From assembly GCF_900324485.2 (NCBI RefSeq), contig NC_046638.1, positions 3,824,173 through 3,888,172 on the forward strand: a stretch of 64,000 nucleotides of DNA, read 5' to 3'. Both the position numbers and the translations under genes were made by a program. This stretch comes from Mastacembelus armatus. Lineage: Eukaryota; Chordata; Actinopteri; Synbranchiformes; Mastacembelidae. Every line of letters begins with the position of its first letter. The first letter of the stretch is position 1. A model generated the notes under the pieces. The model had not been told where the DNA came from and did not search any database. It was given only the letters and a program-made list of their open reading frames with translations. Positions 33,870-45,119 of this stretch are shown here, piece by piece.

Positions 33870-36800
33870 ATGTTTAACTGGGACGAGGAGTGGAACATCT
33901 CTTTTGCAGGCTGTGGCTTCAGGAGTATTTACTATCTGGGAGCTTTGAGCTGTATCCTGGAGCGGGTCCCACAGTTGGTTCACGGAGCCTCAAAAATCGG
34001 TGGAGCTTCATCTGGTTGTCTTGTTGCTGCAGCTCTGGCTGTTGGGATTCCCATTGGTGAGTCAAGTTTTCCTGTACAATGCAGATCAGAGTCTATTCAG
34101 CTCATCAAGCTAATATATTTTTGTTGTGTCATTTTTCTTATAAAATTACATATGAGTTTGTATGATGGGTATAGATAATAGGATCTTTCAGGTAGAAGGT
34201 GACAATATAAAATATATTGTTTCCCTAATACGGTCACCTGATGTATAAACATCACGTTTACTTCATTTCAGTAATGAAAGGTACAGTATTTGAGTCATCA
34301 AACATAACTCAGACTTTCATTGGCAGTGTCATGTCAATATGGATATAAATAATTACAAATTATATTGTTTTTTTTTTGTTTGTTTTTTTAAAATCCTAAT
34401 TGTTTTGTTGTACATTCAGTGTATCTGACATACTGAGTGTTTACTACTAGTTTCCAGTTCTTCCTGTAGTAATTGTTGTTCTTGGACATCGATAAGGTTT
34501 GAGGGCACATTATCTCAAATGCTGCAACTGATACAGTACTGGGAGTAAACAATGTACTTGGCAGGTTCGCTGACACATCGAGTCAATGCAATAGTGAGGG
34601 CAAACTCCAGAGGTCAAAGTTCAAAGCCAAGCAAGGTGAACACCTGTCACTCATCCCTGTCTCTGCTTTCTTCTCTCATTTACTGCAACAATAAAACTAC
34701 AATAATATGGAGGTAACAAAATAATAAAAATGAATCACAAGGGCAGCAATACAAGTAAAACTTATGGGTCCTACATTACCCAGAAAGCATTTTTCAGCTG
34801 CAAAGGAAAGAGCAGAGTAATTGACCTTTTGAAGTAAATACTAATGTTGGGTGGATTTTCTTCTACAGACCAGTTCTGCGTTGAAGTATTGACTATGGCG
34901 AAAGAAGCCAGGAAACACACACTGAGTGTTTTCCACCCAAGCTTCAGTCTGCTGAGGATAGTACGCGATTCCCTGCTGGAGAAGCTTCCAGAAGACGCCC
35001 ACCGTCGGGCCTCTGGAAAGCTCTGCGTGTCCCTCACCAGACTGGCTGATGGGAAAAACATTTTGGTGTCAGAGTTTGACAGCAGAGAGGAGCTCATTCA
35101 GGTAGAGCAGAGGTCTGAAACAGACTTGATTCTACGGTATCTTCTCTGTTAGTTGAACGAAACCTCAGAAACCGAGGCTCTGATTTCTGAATTGTGATGT
35201 CTGAACCTGCAGTGTTTTCATTTGCAGGTTCTGATGTGCAGCTGCTTTTTCCCCGTTTACTGTGGTTTCATCCCACCTTCATACCGTGGAGTGGTGAGTA
35301 TGTTGTCTTCAACACAGTCCAGAAATCTGACTGAAAAACAACTACAAATACATAAACTGAGTAAAAGAAGGTGGCAAACAACTAAAAGAGACGTAAAGAA
35401 GCAGAAGAAAATTTAGAGCGGACAAACATGAAAAGTCTAAGGGAGAGTTAATTTTGTCCAGTTGCTCCCCTGCTAGAAATGATTAAACTTGCTGACTGTC
35501 ACTGACATTGTCATTGTCATTGTGTCAGCGCTACATGGATGGAGCCCTGAGCAACAACATGCCTCTGTTCGAGCAGAGAAACACCATCACTATGGCCCCG
35601 TTCTCAGGCGAGAGCGACATTTGCCCCAGAGAAGGTACATTCAACTTCTTCGAGGTGCACTACGGCAATGTTAGTATTCAGGGCAACACTGGCAACGTGC
35701 ACCGCATCTGTACGTCCTTCCTACCTCCCAGAATTGAGGTGGGTCCCTGTCCATATTTTTGGAGGAGGGGAGTTTGCGTGGTTGAAATAAGCAGACATGA
35801 TTCCCACATTTGTTCCTGACAGAAACTGGCTGAGATTTGCCACAATGGCTACATGGATGCTCTTCGTTTCCTGAGAGAAAGAGGTGAGCTCTTCCTTTTT
35901 CGTCCTCCTCATAACTTTTTTTTTTTTTTTTTTTTTGTGGCTTATATTTGTAATAAGAAAAACGTAATTGGTGAAGTGTCTCTTATAGATCTACTTGTGA
36001 CACAGAGTTTTTCCTCAGGTTTGATGTTAGAGATGATCACAGCCAAACCTGCTTGTTGTGAGCTGGTGATGGAAGCAGCCCAAACAAAGGACCCTACCAA
36101 TGGACTGAGTCCTCCACAGGATGCTCACTGGTGGTTGGATCAGAAAGTCATAGAGAACCTTCCAGTTGGCATCAAAAAAAGTAAGAGGGACAAGCGGGGC
36201 TGCGGTCACTTCTCATTTTATGTATAGAATTTAATTTAGTTGAAGCAGAGCTATTTTGTCAGTTGTCAGTGTGAAGATTCTTCCTTATAGTCACAGTTAC
36301 CAGTTATTTCTGTTTCACTATAGTTGGGTTCTCCAGTTATGTTTCATTATGCTTTGTGTCTGTGTGCCAGTCCTGTGTGAGGCGTGCAGAGACAGTCATC
36401 ACTCCGTCACTTCAAGTTTCCAGTTCACTGAGTTTCTTCCAGTTGAAGCATTTTTTTATTTGCTGACCGTCTTCTTGCTGCCCATTGAGCTCATGTTCTT
36501 TTTCGCCAAAAGGTAAAGAAAAGTTTTGGTTTCTTCAAGTAGTTGATTGTCCAACCAAAGGAAATGGTTCTGTTGCACACATTAGGTTTTTACTAGAATA
36601 AACCATTAGTAACAGATGGACAGTTTATTATCTGCTAAAAAAACTAACCAAAAATCATAAGTGCTATACCTAAAGATGATCTACCACTGCCATGATAATA
36701 ATCTGCTGTAATTCTCAGGCACATGATGATGTAGAGATGGAAATACGTCCAAAGTCTAAAGGCCTCTCAGCCAGTCTTTAAAAATCATCTCAAATTAAAT

Positions 36801-37536
36801 GAATTTCTGTTTCCAAAACTTTAATCTGTTTTTTGCTGTTTGTGTTGTGACAGTGTGATGCAGTTGGTTTGTGCAGTAATTTGCAGACTCTTGACGTCAA
36901 CTGTGGATTTCTGCAGACAGTGGAGGAGCGGGGGAAGCAGGGTTTCTAACAGGTGTGTGCACATTTGTAAATATATTGTTTGACACTTGAGATTATTTAA
37001 CTAGTGCAATTAAAAACTGAACCTTAAAATGCATTCTGGTTGCCACACAGCCTAGACTCCTGCCTGTCACTGGGGTCATTGCTCTAATAGAACAGTTTTT
37101 AGAGACATTATGTTTTTATGTGACTTCAAATAAAGGTGACGTAACTTTTTTTTTTTCCTAAATGAAAATGATGGTGATCAAATTATTTTTGATATTCACA
37201 TCTCTGTTACCACCACAACAATATCAGCTGCTGTAAAACAAACAACGCTGATAATGTCATTACAATATCACCAGTTTTTGGTGCTACCTCTCACCTTTGT
37301 CTTCATCCAGTGCATCTTGTGAGCAGCACGGCAGCAGAAGGTCCTCCGACTCAGATGTCAGCCACCGAGCAGGACAAGATACAAACATTCAAACTTTGAC
37401 CTCAGCAATCAACACAAAGTCCAGCAAAACTCTTCACCTGGATGACAACGATAAACTGGCCCGTCTCTGCCTCACCTCTGCCTGTACAGCTTCACCCGAC
37501 CCCAGAACATCAGATACACCAAGATGTGGCAGGTGA
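33870..37536 (+). CDS. pnpla3-like: Patatin-like lipase (PNPLA2/PNPLA3 type), copy 2
   Basis: Tandem paralogue of the preceding gene with the same exon plan: 33870-34056, 34869-35101, 35228-35293, 35529-35738, 35823-35883, 36019-36180, 36371-36512, 36854-36952, 37311-37536; 1386 nt, 461 residues. Ser47 (GASSG) and Asp166 (MDGALSNN) are kept. The oxyanion loop reads GCGFRS, so the third Gly (position 19) is Ser. Residue 148 is Phe. Exon 7 encodes a long hydrophobic stretch ([19 protein letters not shown]) absent from copy 1, which could be membrane or droplet anchoring. The ATG at 33870 is chosen because it aligns with copy 1. Confidence 0.88.
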
Positions 37537-38633
37537 CTTGAAAACCAGTGAAGAGACACATTGAACAACCAGCAAAAATAGTCTATTTATGTTTATGTAT
37601 GTGAAGAAGAAAAAGAAGTGTTTCTTTGTTTATATTTGTACAAAGAAAAAAAAAAAAGTAAGCTGAGATGGTTGACTTAAAGCTTAACTTTTACCCACAA
37701 TACCTTAGGTTATATTTGATTTACACTAACATTAGTGGTACAAGATAATTTACCTTAAACTTCAAGTTCATGTTTAATATGACAGCTTACATATTTCACA
37801 ATAAGCACATCTTTATGATCAGCTAGTTTGGTCATAAGATGTTGCAGCTATGTTGCCTGTATATATACAGTGAATCTAGATATGTATGTATGTGTGTGTG
37901 TAAAAAAACAAACAAAAGGTAAACCCATATAGAAAACGCATCATCAGGATATTTTAATGGACAAGTGTTTCATAAAATTCCTTGTGTGTTTTCAGAAACA
38001 GACAAAATGTAATTCTAAAACTCCTAAAGCAAAAAAGTGATAAGATTAAAATAAAACCCATTTGAGTTTTGTAACATGTTGAAAAGCTTGCCAGACGTTC
38101 CTTCAGTGGAATCCATAAGTCTGGCTTTACGGAGTGTGGTCAGTTCATAGCACCATGAATGTAGAAACATTAATGCTAGCTAAATCCCCAATTCACACAG
38201 AGGATCATAAAGGCTCAAACTCAGCTGTTACGCTGATAAAATAACCATCTGGAGTTTTCTTTACTGTCAAAACAGTAAACTTGGATGTTTACATCTACTG
38301 CATCACAGTGCAGTATAGTACAGTACAAAGGTTTAAATACACGACCTCTAATGACAGTCGAGCATCATTGTCAAGTCCCTGATTTCACATATTTAAAAAA
38401 GACTGCCATGGAGATGAGATGTACAGGTATATAAGAGCACAAACAGAAAAAAAAAAAAAAACATGCAGAAAGAAAATTCTGCAAAATATCAAAAAAGTAC
38501 ATCTATGTGCGTATATTTCGCTTGGACCTAATAAAAAAGGAAAACTATTTAAAACCTGACAAAGAGATGGACTGAACTGGCTGAAGTCTCTACCACCCTC
38601 AGAGACCAGCTGAAGGGACATGAAGCCGTTCCC
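37537..38633. other. Convergent 3' flanks of pnpla copy 2 and tdg copy 1
   Basis: The two genes converge here. The interval holds their 3' UTRs and AT-rich sequence with short A runs. No gene or clear repeat. Confidence 0.5.
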
Positions 38634-41600
38634 TCATACGCTGCCATCCTTTGGTCCACCACTGATGTCTGGGATCTGGTCTGCAAAGGACTGAGTCATC
38701 CACTGTCCGTCTGTGATCTGGCCTTCTGCTCTTTGTGACGAGGTTGCCTCCTGTGCACCTGATGAGGATGGAGAACAAACAAACTAAAACACTCTGCTCA
38801 TGTTATCTACTGATGTCTATAGTTTCATATTGATGGGTGTCACCTCCACGCAAGGATTCATTGTAATGCTGAAGACTTTCACCTCCATAGAACAGATGAT
38901 AGTTTAATGTCCATCAGAACTGAGCAACAAATAAGACAACTGCTCTGGAACATGTACAAGCCCAAAACTCGATCCATGATCAAGACTTATTCAGCCTTTA
39001 ATTACACATTAGTGCAGTGTAATCTGAGAAAGCTGTTCCAGGTTTCATATGATCGTCACAAATAGAACCATGTCTGCTGTATCCTGGCCCCTTAGGTTCA
39101 GCGGTGGCAGTGTATGGTTACCTGTGTTTTCTACAGATGAGAATGTACAGTGACCATTGATCTGGCTTTGGCCCTGGCCCCCTTCAGGTCCTTTTTCCAT
39201 ATATGCTCCACCATAGGCATCTTCATAACCAGGATCATACTGCTCCTCCTTTATAGCCAGCCTCTTGGCATCCTCTGATGTTGAAGAAAAAAAGAAAGAG
39301 TAAGTGACAAACATGCCCTGACCTGGTCCCACAAAGCAAACAAAGTGAGTTTTTAATATCAGGATGCACAGGATATCAAGAAAACAATTCTACAATAGAG
39401 GTATGCAGTTTACAAATCTTCAGTGTTGCACTGCACAGAGAAGGGAAAAAGCTTACTTCAAATGTCACGACCCTACCTACTGGTTTTGTTCTGTTTATAA
39501 AAAAACAAAAAACACACTGCCATGCCATGTACTAAACAAAGCATGTGCTTACCTTTAGCCAGCTGCAGGTCAAATGTGTAGTTGACCTCCTGGATCTCAC
39601 TGCTTTGCCGGATGCCTTTCAGCTGGTCTCTGAGCTCCCTCAGTTTGATGTAGAAGTGGACTTTGTCCTGAGCACGAGGGAACTGAGCACAGCGAGCGCT
39701 GGATGAAGGCATCAGAAACAGTGCCTGAGCAAAAAAAAAAAAAAAAGGAGTAAATTAAGGGACTGCCAGGTAACTTATCATATTAGACAACATATTTAAT
39801 TCTCTGTGATAATAACGTCCGTTTGCCCTGTGTTCACCTAACAAACAAGATGCCTCATTTCTTTTTATTTAATAAACAGTGTGGTGAAAAGGTATTTTTT
39901 GGATATAATCATTTTGGCCCACTATTATTTTATCTCCTATACCATTTATTTAGACTTTGATAGATAACGATTCCATTAATTTAAAAGGACGATAATCTCA
40001 TTTCTGCCACTTCTGTAGTAATGACATAAAAGCCACCAAGGACCATTTGCATATGTATCAGGAATCCTTTAAAAAGCTGTAAAGTATTCCAGTGCTCACC
40101 ACGTCACAGTCGGGGATCTTGTGTGGCTGCAAACCAAATTCAAGATTTGTTGGTTTTTTACCGAACAACTCTCTGCAGAACATTTCATAGATACCTGTGG
40201 AGACAGGAAACATTCACTTTAAATCACTTCAGCAAATCATTTTGTTGTAGCTGTTGTTCTGTAGGAGAATACTTACATTTTCCATTAAAAACAGCAATAA
40301 GAGGATTGAATTTCTTCAACTTCTCTACCAGAATTTTGCCTCCTTCACGTAACTCTTTACTGTTGTGATGAAAAGAAAAATGTTTATAATACAGTGTTTC
40401 AACAAAGCTCTTATCTCAAAGCTAACCGGAATCTCAGCCTACCACAGCCATTATGACTTCTGTTTGCTGATCCAAATTCAGGACAACTCAGGTCGTGCAC
40501 TCATTACCCCAAATATAGATTTTCTGCGTCCATCAAACATGTTTTTGAGCAATGACATAAAAATCCATAAGAAATGCAAACAGTTTTCAGGCCTGCCTCG
40601 TGAGGTCTTTGCTCCCTGGTGTTGCCCTTGCCACCATGTTGGTGAAGCCCATTTTGTACTTGACAGGAAGGGTGGTGTCATGCATGTGGTTGAGTTGCTC
40701 CTCAGTAAATCCAGATAGAAACAGGCACTTCCCTGAAAATAAAGTTGTAGTCATTTATCTTTTGTTCTAGTTAATAGTATCACAGCAAACTGGCTAATCT
40801 TTGTCAGAAGAGGAGGTCAAAAAAAAAAATAATTTTTTTTTTTTAAAATTTGACCTGAATAACTAAACACATCCCTAAAACTTAAACTTCCTACACGTTT
40901 ATGAATTTCTAAAGACCTCTGAAGAACGAAAACTATCTGCCATGCTCTGACTGTTCTTGCAGATCAGCAAAGGACCCATATTTTCATTATTACACAAATT
41001 AAAACAATTTGTGTCACATACTTACAAAAATGATTTCCAGGACCTGGAAACCATCTTCCGATGTAAGCTGCCATTAACCCTGGATTAATACCAATCTGAA
41101 AGCAAAACAGCAGACGTTTATCAAGCCTGCAGACTCACATTCATTCCAAAATGGCACAGTGCTTCAGTCCATTGTAAAACTGATCGAGAGTCTTACAATG
41201 ACATAGTCCAAGTTGTAGTCCAGCAGGTCTGGCAGTGTTTTTTTCATGACCTCCTCTTCTGACATGCCCTTGAAGCGGTCCACTTTCCTCTTCACCTTCT
41301 TGAAGCTCTCATCAATCTTCTCCTGCTTGCCATCTACCTGAGCCTGGGTGGCCTTCTTGGGCTTACGACCAGGTTTGGCTTTTGGTGTATTTGGGTCCTT
41401 AGGTGGCTTTGGTGGCTTTGGTGCCTTTGGGACTTTTGGTGGTTTGGGTGCTCTAGGTCCCTTGGGTTGAGCTGGTCTGCTTCTTTTTTTTGCTGCAGCT
41501 ACAAGGAGATGCAGGAAATCAAATATCAAAAGGAAGGAACTGCCTTAGCCGAGTCGTCCTGAACTGTTAACATGGGCAGTCTGCATCTCTAACTTACAGT

Positions 41601-42806
41601 GCCTTAATAGCACACAGCATTTGGTGGCAAATCCAACTTTAATGTAGAGCATAAGTAGAAATCACTTCCGGAAGTCAAATATATTTAACAAGGCAGTAAT
41701 TTACAGAGATATTCTCTCCAAAAGCAGGTTTAATAGCCAGCACACTATTGGGTATTGCAATATTTTCAAATGGCTATTTTCATTTATGTATATTGGCAAA
41801 GACCCATTGATGACTCACTAGTCAAAACCTTATGACAAATGACTTACAATCAGCTATCATACACAGTGAGGTTCTTATTCAAAACAGGTTATAGTACGTT
41901 TTGTCAGGTTGGCAGGTTCCTGCTGATCCATAGTGGGTTCTGGGTTAGCCATGTGTGCCATGGCTGCCTCTGTCATCTGCCTCTCTGGGTAGTGAAACTG
42001 AAAGTTGGGGTTAAAGCCTGAATACTGGGCCTGGAGAGCGTGAAACTGCTGTGCAGACTGGACCCTGTGGTGGAAGCAATAACAAAAAAAAAGAAAGAAA
42101 AAAAGACACACAACAGTGAGAAATATTAATACCACAAGCAAAATGGCAATAACTGCTGGGTTAAAGCTGAGTTACTCACTGGGTTTTTTTTTTTAAACAC
42201 TATTTTCTGTAGTTGATAAAGTTTGACAGAGTAAGATAAATTGATGAAAAATAAATCTGATGCACTTTCTCCTATTATTACGAGTTGTTTTGTTAAAAGA
42301 GAGGTGTTATTGGAGCTTTAGGGTGATGATAGTGAACTACACACTGGAAACACCTCTTAGTATAACACAATATCATTCAACAGTCCTAAGCTTGGTCTAA
42401 TTCTGCAGTAGTTTCAAGTTAAAGGCCCTTTATTATTAGGGCCTTTAACTTGGAAACTGAGTGTATATCTGTTCATTTTTACTGCACATGGAAAACTCAG
42501 ACGACTAGTTCACAGGACAACAGTGCTTAGTGGATCAATAAGAGCGTAATAAACCATATCATATTAAGGCAAAAGATTAAACAACAATATATATTCATTA
42601 TTCATGGTGCACAAACAAAATGGCAAATAAAAAAAAAAAACAATGGTAGAAGAGGAAAAAAAATAAAAACAGGCTGCTTATGATTTCATTTTAAGTTTCA
42701 TAAAAACTTCTCCTGCATGTCTGACTCTGGTGAGGAGGAAGACTCACCACTGCTGAAGATACTCCGGGGAGACAACAGGCAGTGATCCGCTCAGCTTTTC
42801 TTCCAT
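38634..42806 (-). CDS. tdg: Thymine DNA glycosylase, copy 1
   Basis: Nuclear base-excision enzyme that removes T or U opposite G and, downstream of TET, 5-formyl- and 5-carboxylcytosine. Exons: 42806-42748, 42064-41898, 41498-41197, 41095-41026, 40732-40597, 40359-40277, 40194-40100, 39724-39553, 39274-39122, 38758-38634; 1362 nt, 453 residues. Catalytic Asn in GINPG; DNA-intercalating loop [21 protein letters not shown] site [13 protein letters not shown]-terminal motif [13 protein letters not shown]. The N-terminal exon has a PKxPK-rich run and a GRKPKK AT-hook-like motif. Unusual: IGRWF replaces the human KGHHY after the Asn, and MVARATPGS replaces MVERTTPGS. The intron after 40597 has a GC donor. 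Confidence 0.95.
42415..42453. repeat. Perfect hairpin in intron 1 of tdg copy 1
   Basis: Arms CAAGTTAAAGGCCCT (42415-42429) and AGGGCCTTTAACTTG (42438-42452) are perfect reverse complements around an 8-nt TTATTATT loop. Pairing extends further outward with one bulge. Confidence 0.85.
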
Positions 42807-43870
42807 CTTTTGGGTGGTTTGACTTTGTTAAATAAATCAATGTGCATGTTGAGGAAACATTGCTGGATGATGGACATGTGGTTTAGCATATTAACAGTCT
42901 GCTGGTGTTTCAGACTGAACGCAGATAAGCGCAGATAAAAAAAGATAAACCGTAACACAAACATAAACAGGATGACAACATAAACAACTATTTACTAAGA
43001 ATGCTATAAGCAACACAGCTAATGTTAGCCAACAGCTAGCTGCTCAGCTAACCTAGCACGGATGAATGGTTTTTTCGCTTCCACTGAGATTTCTCGCAAA
43101 GAAATTGTTCACTATTTTCCGGTATTTAAACGTTTAGACTTACCTGTTATGAATAACGTGTAAATGTGTTTCCTTTGTACAGAAACGTGTTATTTTTCCA
43201 TCAGGACTGATCTTCTATTCACAACATTTGAGGCGCAAGAGGCAACAAAGACGTGACAGCCCTGTCGTCAACTTTGACACCGGAGCAGCTCAAGTCTAAG
43301 ACGTAGGGGTGTAAGTTAAAAAAAACAACCTTTAGCTATAATGAAAGAAAAAAAACCAAATAACATATGTCAGACTGTTGAATAGTAGAGTAGATTTTTA
43401 AATATATATGTTTTTAAAAGTATGTTTTAACTCAAATTGATTCGTAAAATCGCACACAAACAAAGCGGAAACCCACCTTTCATCATTGGTATGACTTTTA
43501 AACTCTGTAAGGTCGTTTTCTATTGGCTGGTAGTTTCTGCGGCATAAAGCATAAAGCATGGTGAGACGCTTATTCCTGTGTAAACACAACTATCACTATT
43601 GTTCACACAATAAAAATAACAGCTTAGATGATAGTGTCGTTGTTTCTTAACTCTGAATTCATTATCATTAACACGGCTCTGGTTTCAAACTTTCAACACT
43701 ATTTTAGTACTTACACTGCTTGTAGTGGGGCAATATCTGAACTGTGTTTCTTTTTTATCTATAATCGTAATATATGCAGCAGTCTGTATAAAATAAGGCA
43801 CTGTCACCTTTAGAATAATCTAATTGCATAATTACATAATTGCTATTAGTGTTTAGACTGATGTCTAAAA
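42807..43870. promoter_or_regulatory. 5' UTR and promoter of tdg copy 1
   Basis: A splice donor on the - strand at 43143 (CATAACAG|GTAAG) suggests a non-coding first exon lying between 43144 and about 43250, so the promoter would be near 43250-43320. No TATA box is apparent. Beyond that the sequence is AT-rich and featureless. Confidence 0.45.
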
Positions 43871-43894
43871 TCTTTCAAATCAAATGGACCCTGG

Positions 43895-43897
43895 GTG

Positions 43898-43940
<43 letters not shown>

Positions 43941-44033
43941 GCTGCTAACTCCAGCATTAGAAAAGGTTACTTATGAACTAAAGTAAATGTTAACTCCAGC
44001 ATTAGAAAAGGTTACTTATGAACTAAAGTAAAA
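43895..44033. repeat. (GT)n(AT)n microsatellite and a 45-bp tandem duplication
   Basis: A GT tract runs into an AT tract (about 43895-43940). It is followed directly by two copies of a 45-bp unit beginning TAACTCCAGCATTAGAAAAG (43946-43990 and 43991-44032). Confidence 0.9.
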
Positions 44034-45119
44034 GAAAAACAGGATATGTCTGAAAAGGTTTGTGGATCACTTATTGCTTTTGTAAAGGGTGCGGACTTGA
44101 CTGAGGACAAAGAAGAACAGTGAGTAAATTAGGCATCTGCACATTGAACACAGCACTGCAAAGGAAAACAAGTCAGTAACTTGGTGACAAATCCAAATAA
44201 CCAAATCTTCTTTAACAGAGATTTATTAACCCTGTAATTATAGATTAGAAATTCCAAAGTACAATTACCTATTTATACAGGTGATAAATCATAAAATGTC
44301 ATTCTTTTAAAATACAAAAATAAGTCACTGGACACACGTACCTTACAAAATGCAATAAATAATGAAATAACACCAAAAGCATGCACAGTCTGTTCAGAAG
44401 TTAGAAAATGTAACTGTCTTTTGTGCGTCACTTTGATATGTCTCAGGAATAGTGTGACTCCTCTTTGGTGTCACCAGAGGGCTTCCTATCCCCACGATGC
44501 ACTATGTTACTAGTACAGCTGACATCTGAGCAAACATATCCAACCGTAGTGTTTCCATGTCATGTTGCCCACTGCCTGGTCTACAATGTCCATTTCTGCA
44601 AGATACCACAATAGAAATCAATAGGGCTGCTTCCAGAGTATGTTTATACAGAAAGGCAGTAATAAATATATTGGTAATTGTTCATCAAATTATTAAATTT
44701 TTAGAAACAACTTCAAACATATTTTAAATGTCGAGGTGTTTTGTGTATGTTTTGTCACTTACTGAGTGACTAATCCATAAAAAAAGACTCAGACATCCCC
44801 CTTGCTCTAGATAAAAATCACAGCAGTGAAAAGTATCAGGTATACCAAGGGTGGGCAACCCATGGTCCTTAAAGAACACTGCTCTGCTTGGTTTCCAGCT
44901 ACCCCTGACCTACCCACTGCTGTTTACCTAGATCAGGTGTATTCAGTCAGTCAGAAGGTGTAAAACTGTTCTGAAGTCATTTATGCACCAGAAACACCTG
45001 ATGGGTTTGTTTCTATATAAAAAGATGTGCCTTCCCCTCCAGCTAAATTGAACTAGTATTACATGCTACCTGTGTGCTACAGCAGATAGGCCTCTCTTTT
45101 CTCCTCTCCTGAGTCTCCT
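44034..45119. other. Spacer downstream of tdg copy 2
   Basis: Holds the 3' flank of tdg copy 2. A piece of an inverted-repeat element lies at about 44845-44975. No gene seen. Confidence 0.5.
44845..44975. repeat. Single arm of the foldback element found in efcab10
   Basis: Starts near GGGTGGGCAACCCATGG and contains CTGCTGTTTACCTAGATCAG, closely matching one arm of the foldback element at 52655-52925. Consistent with a non-autonomous DNA transposon remnant. Confidence 0.55.

Noticed and set aside
43895-44033. Possible CRISPR-like or satellite array
   Set aside because: Just a dinucleotide tract and a two-copy 45-bp duplication without spacers.
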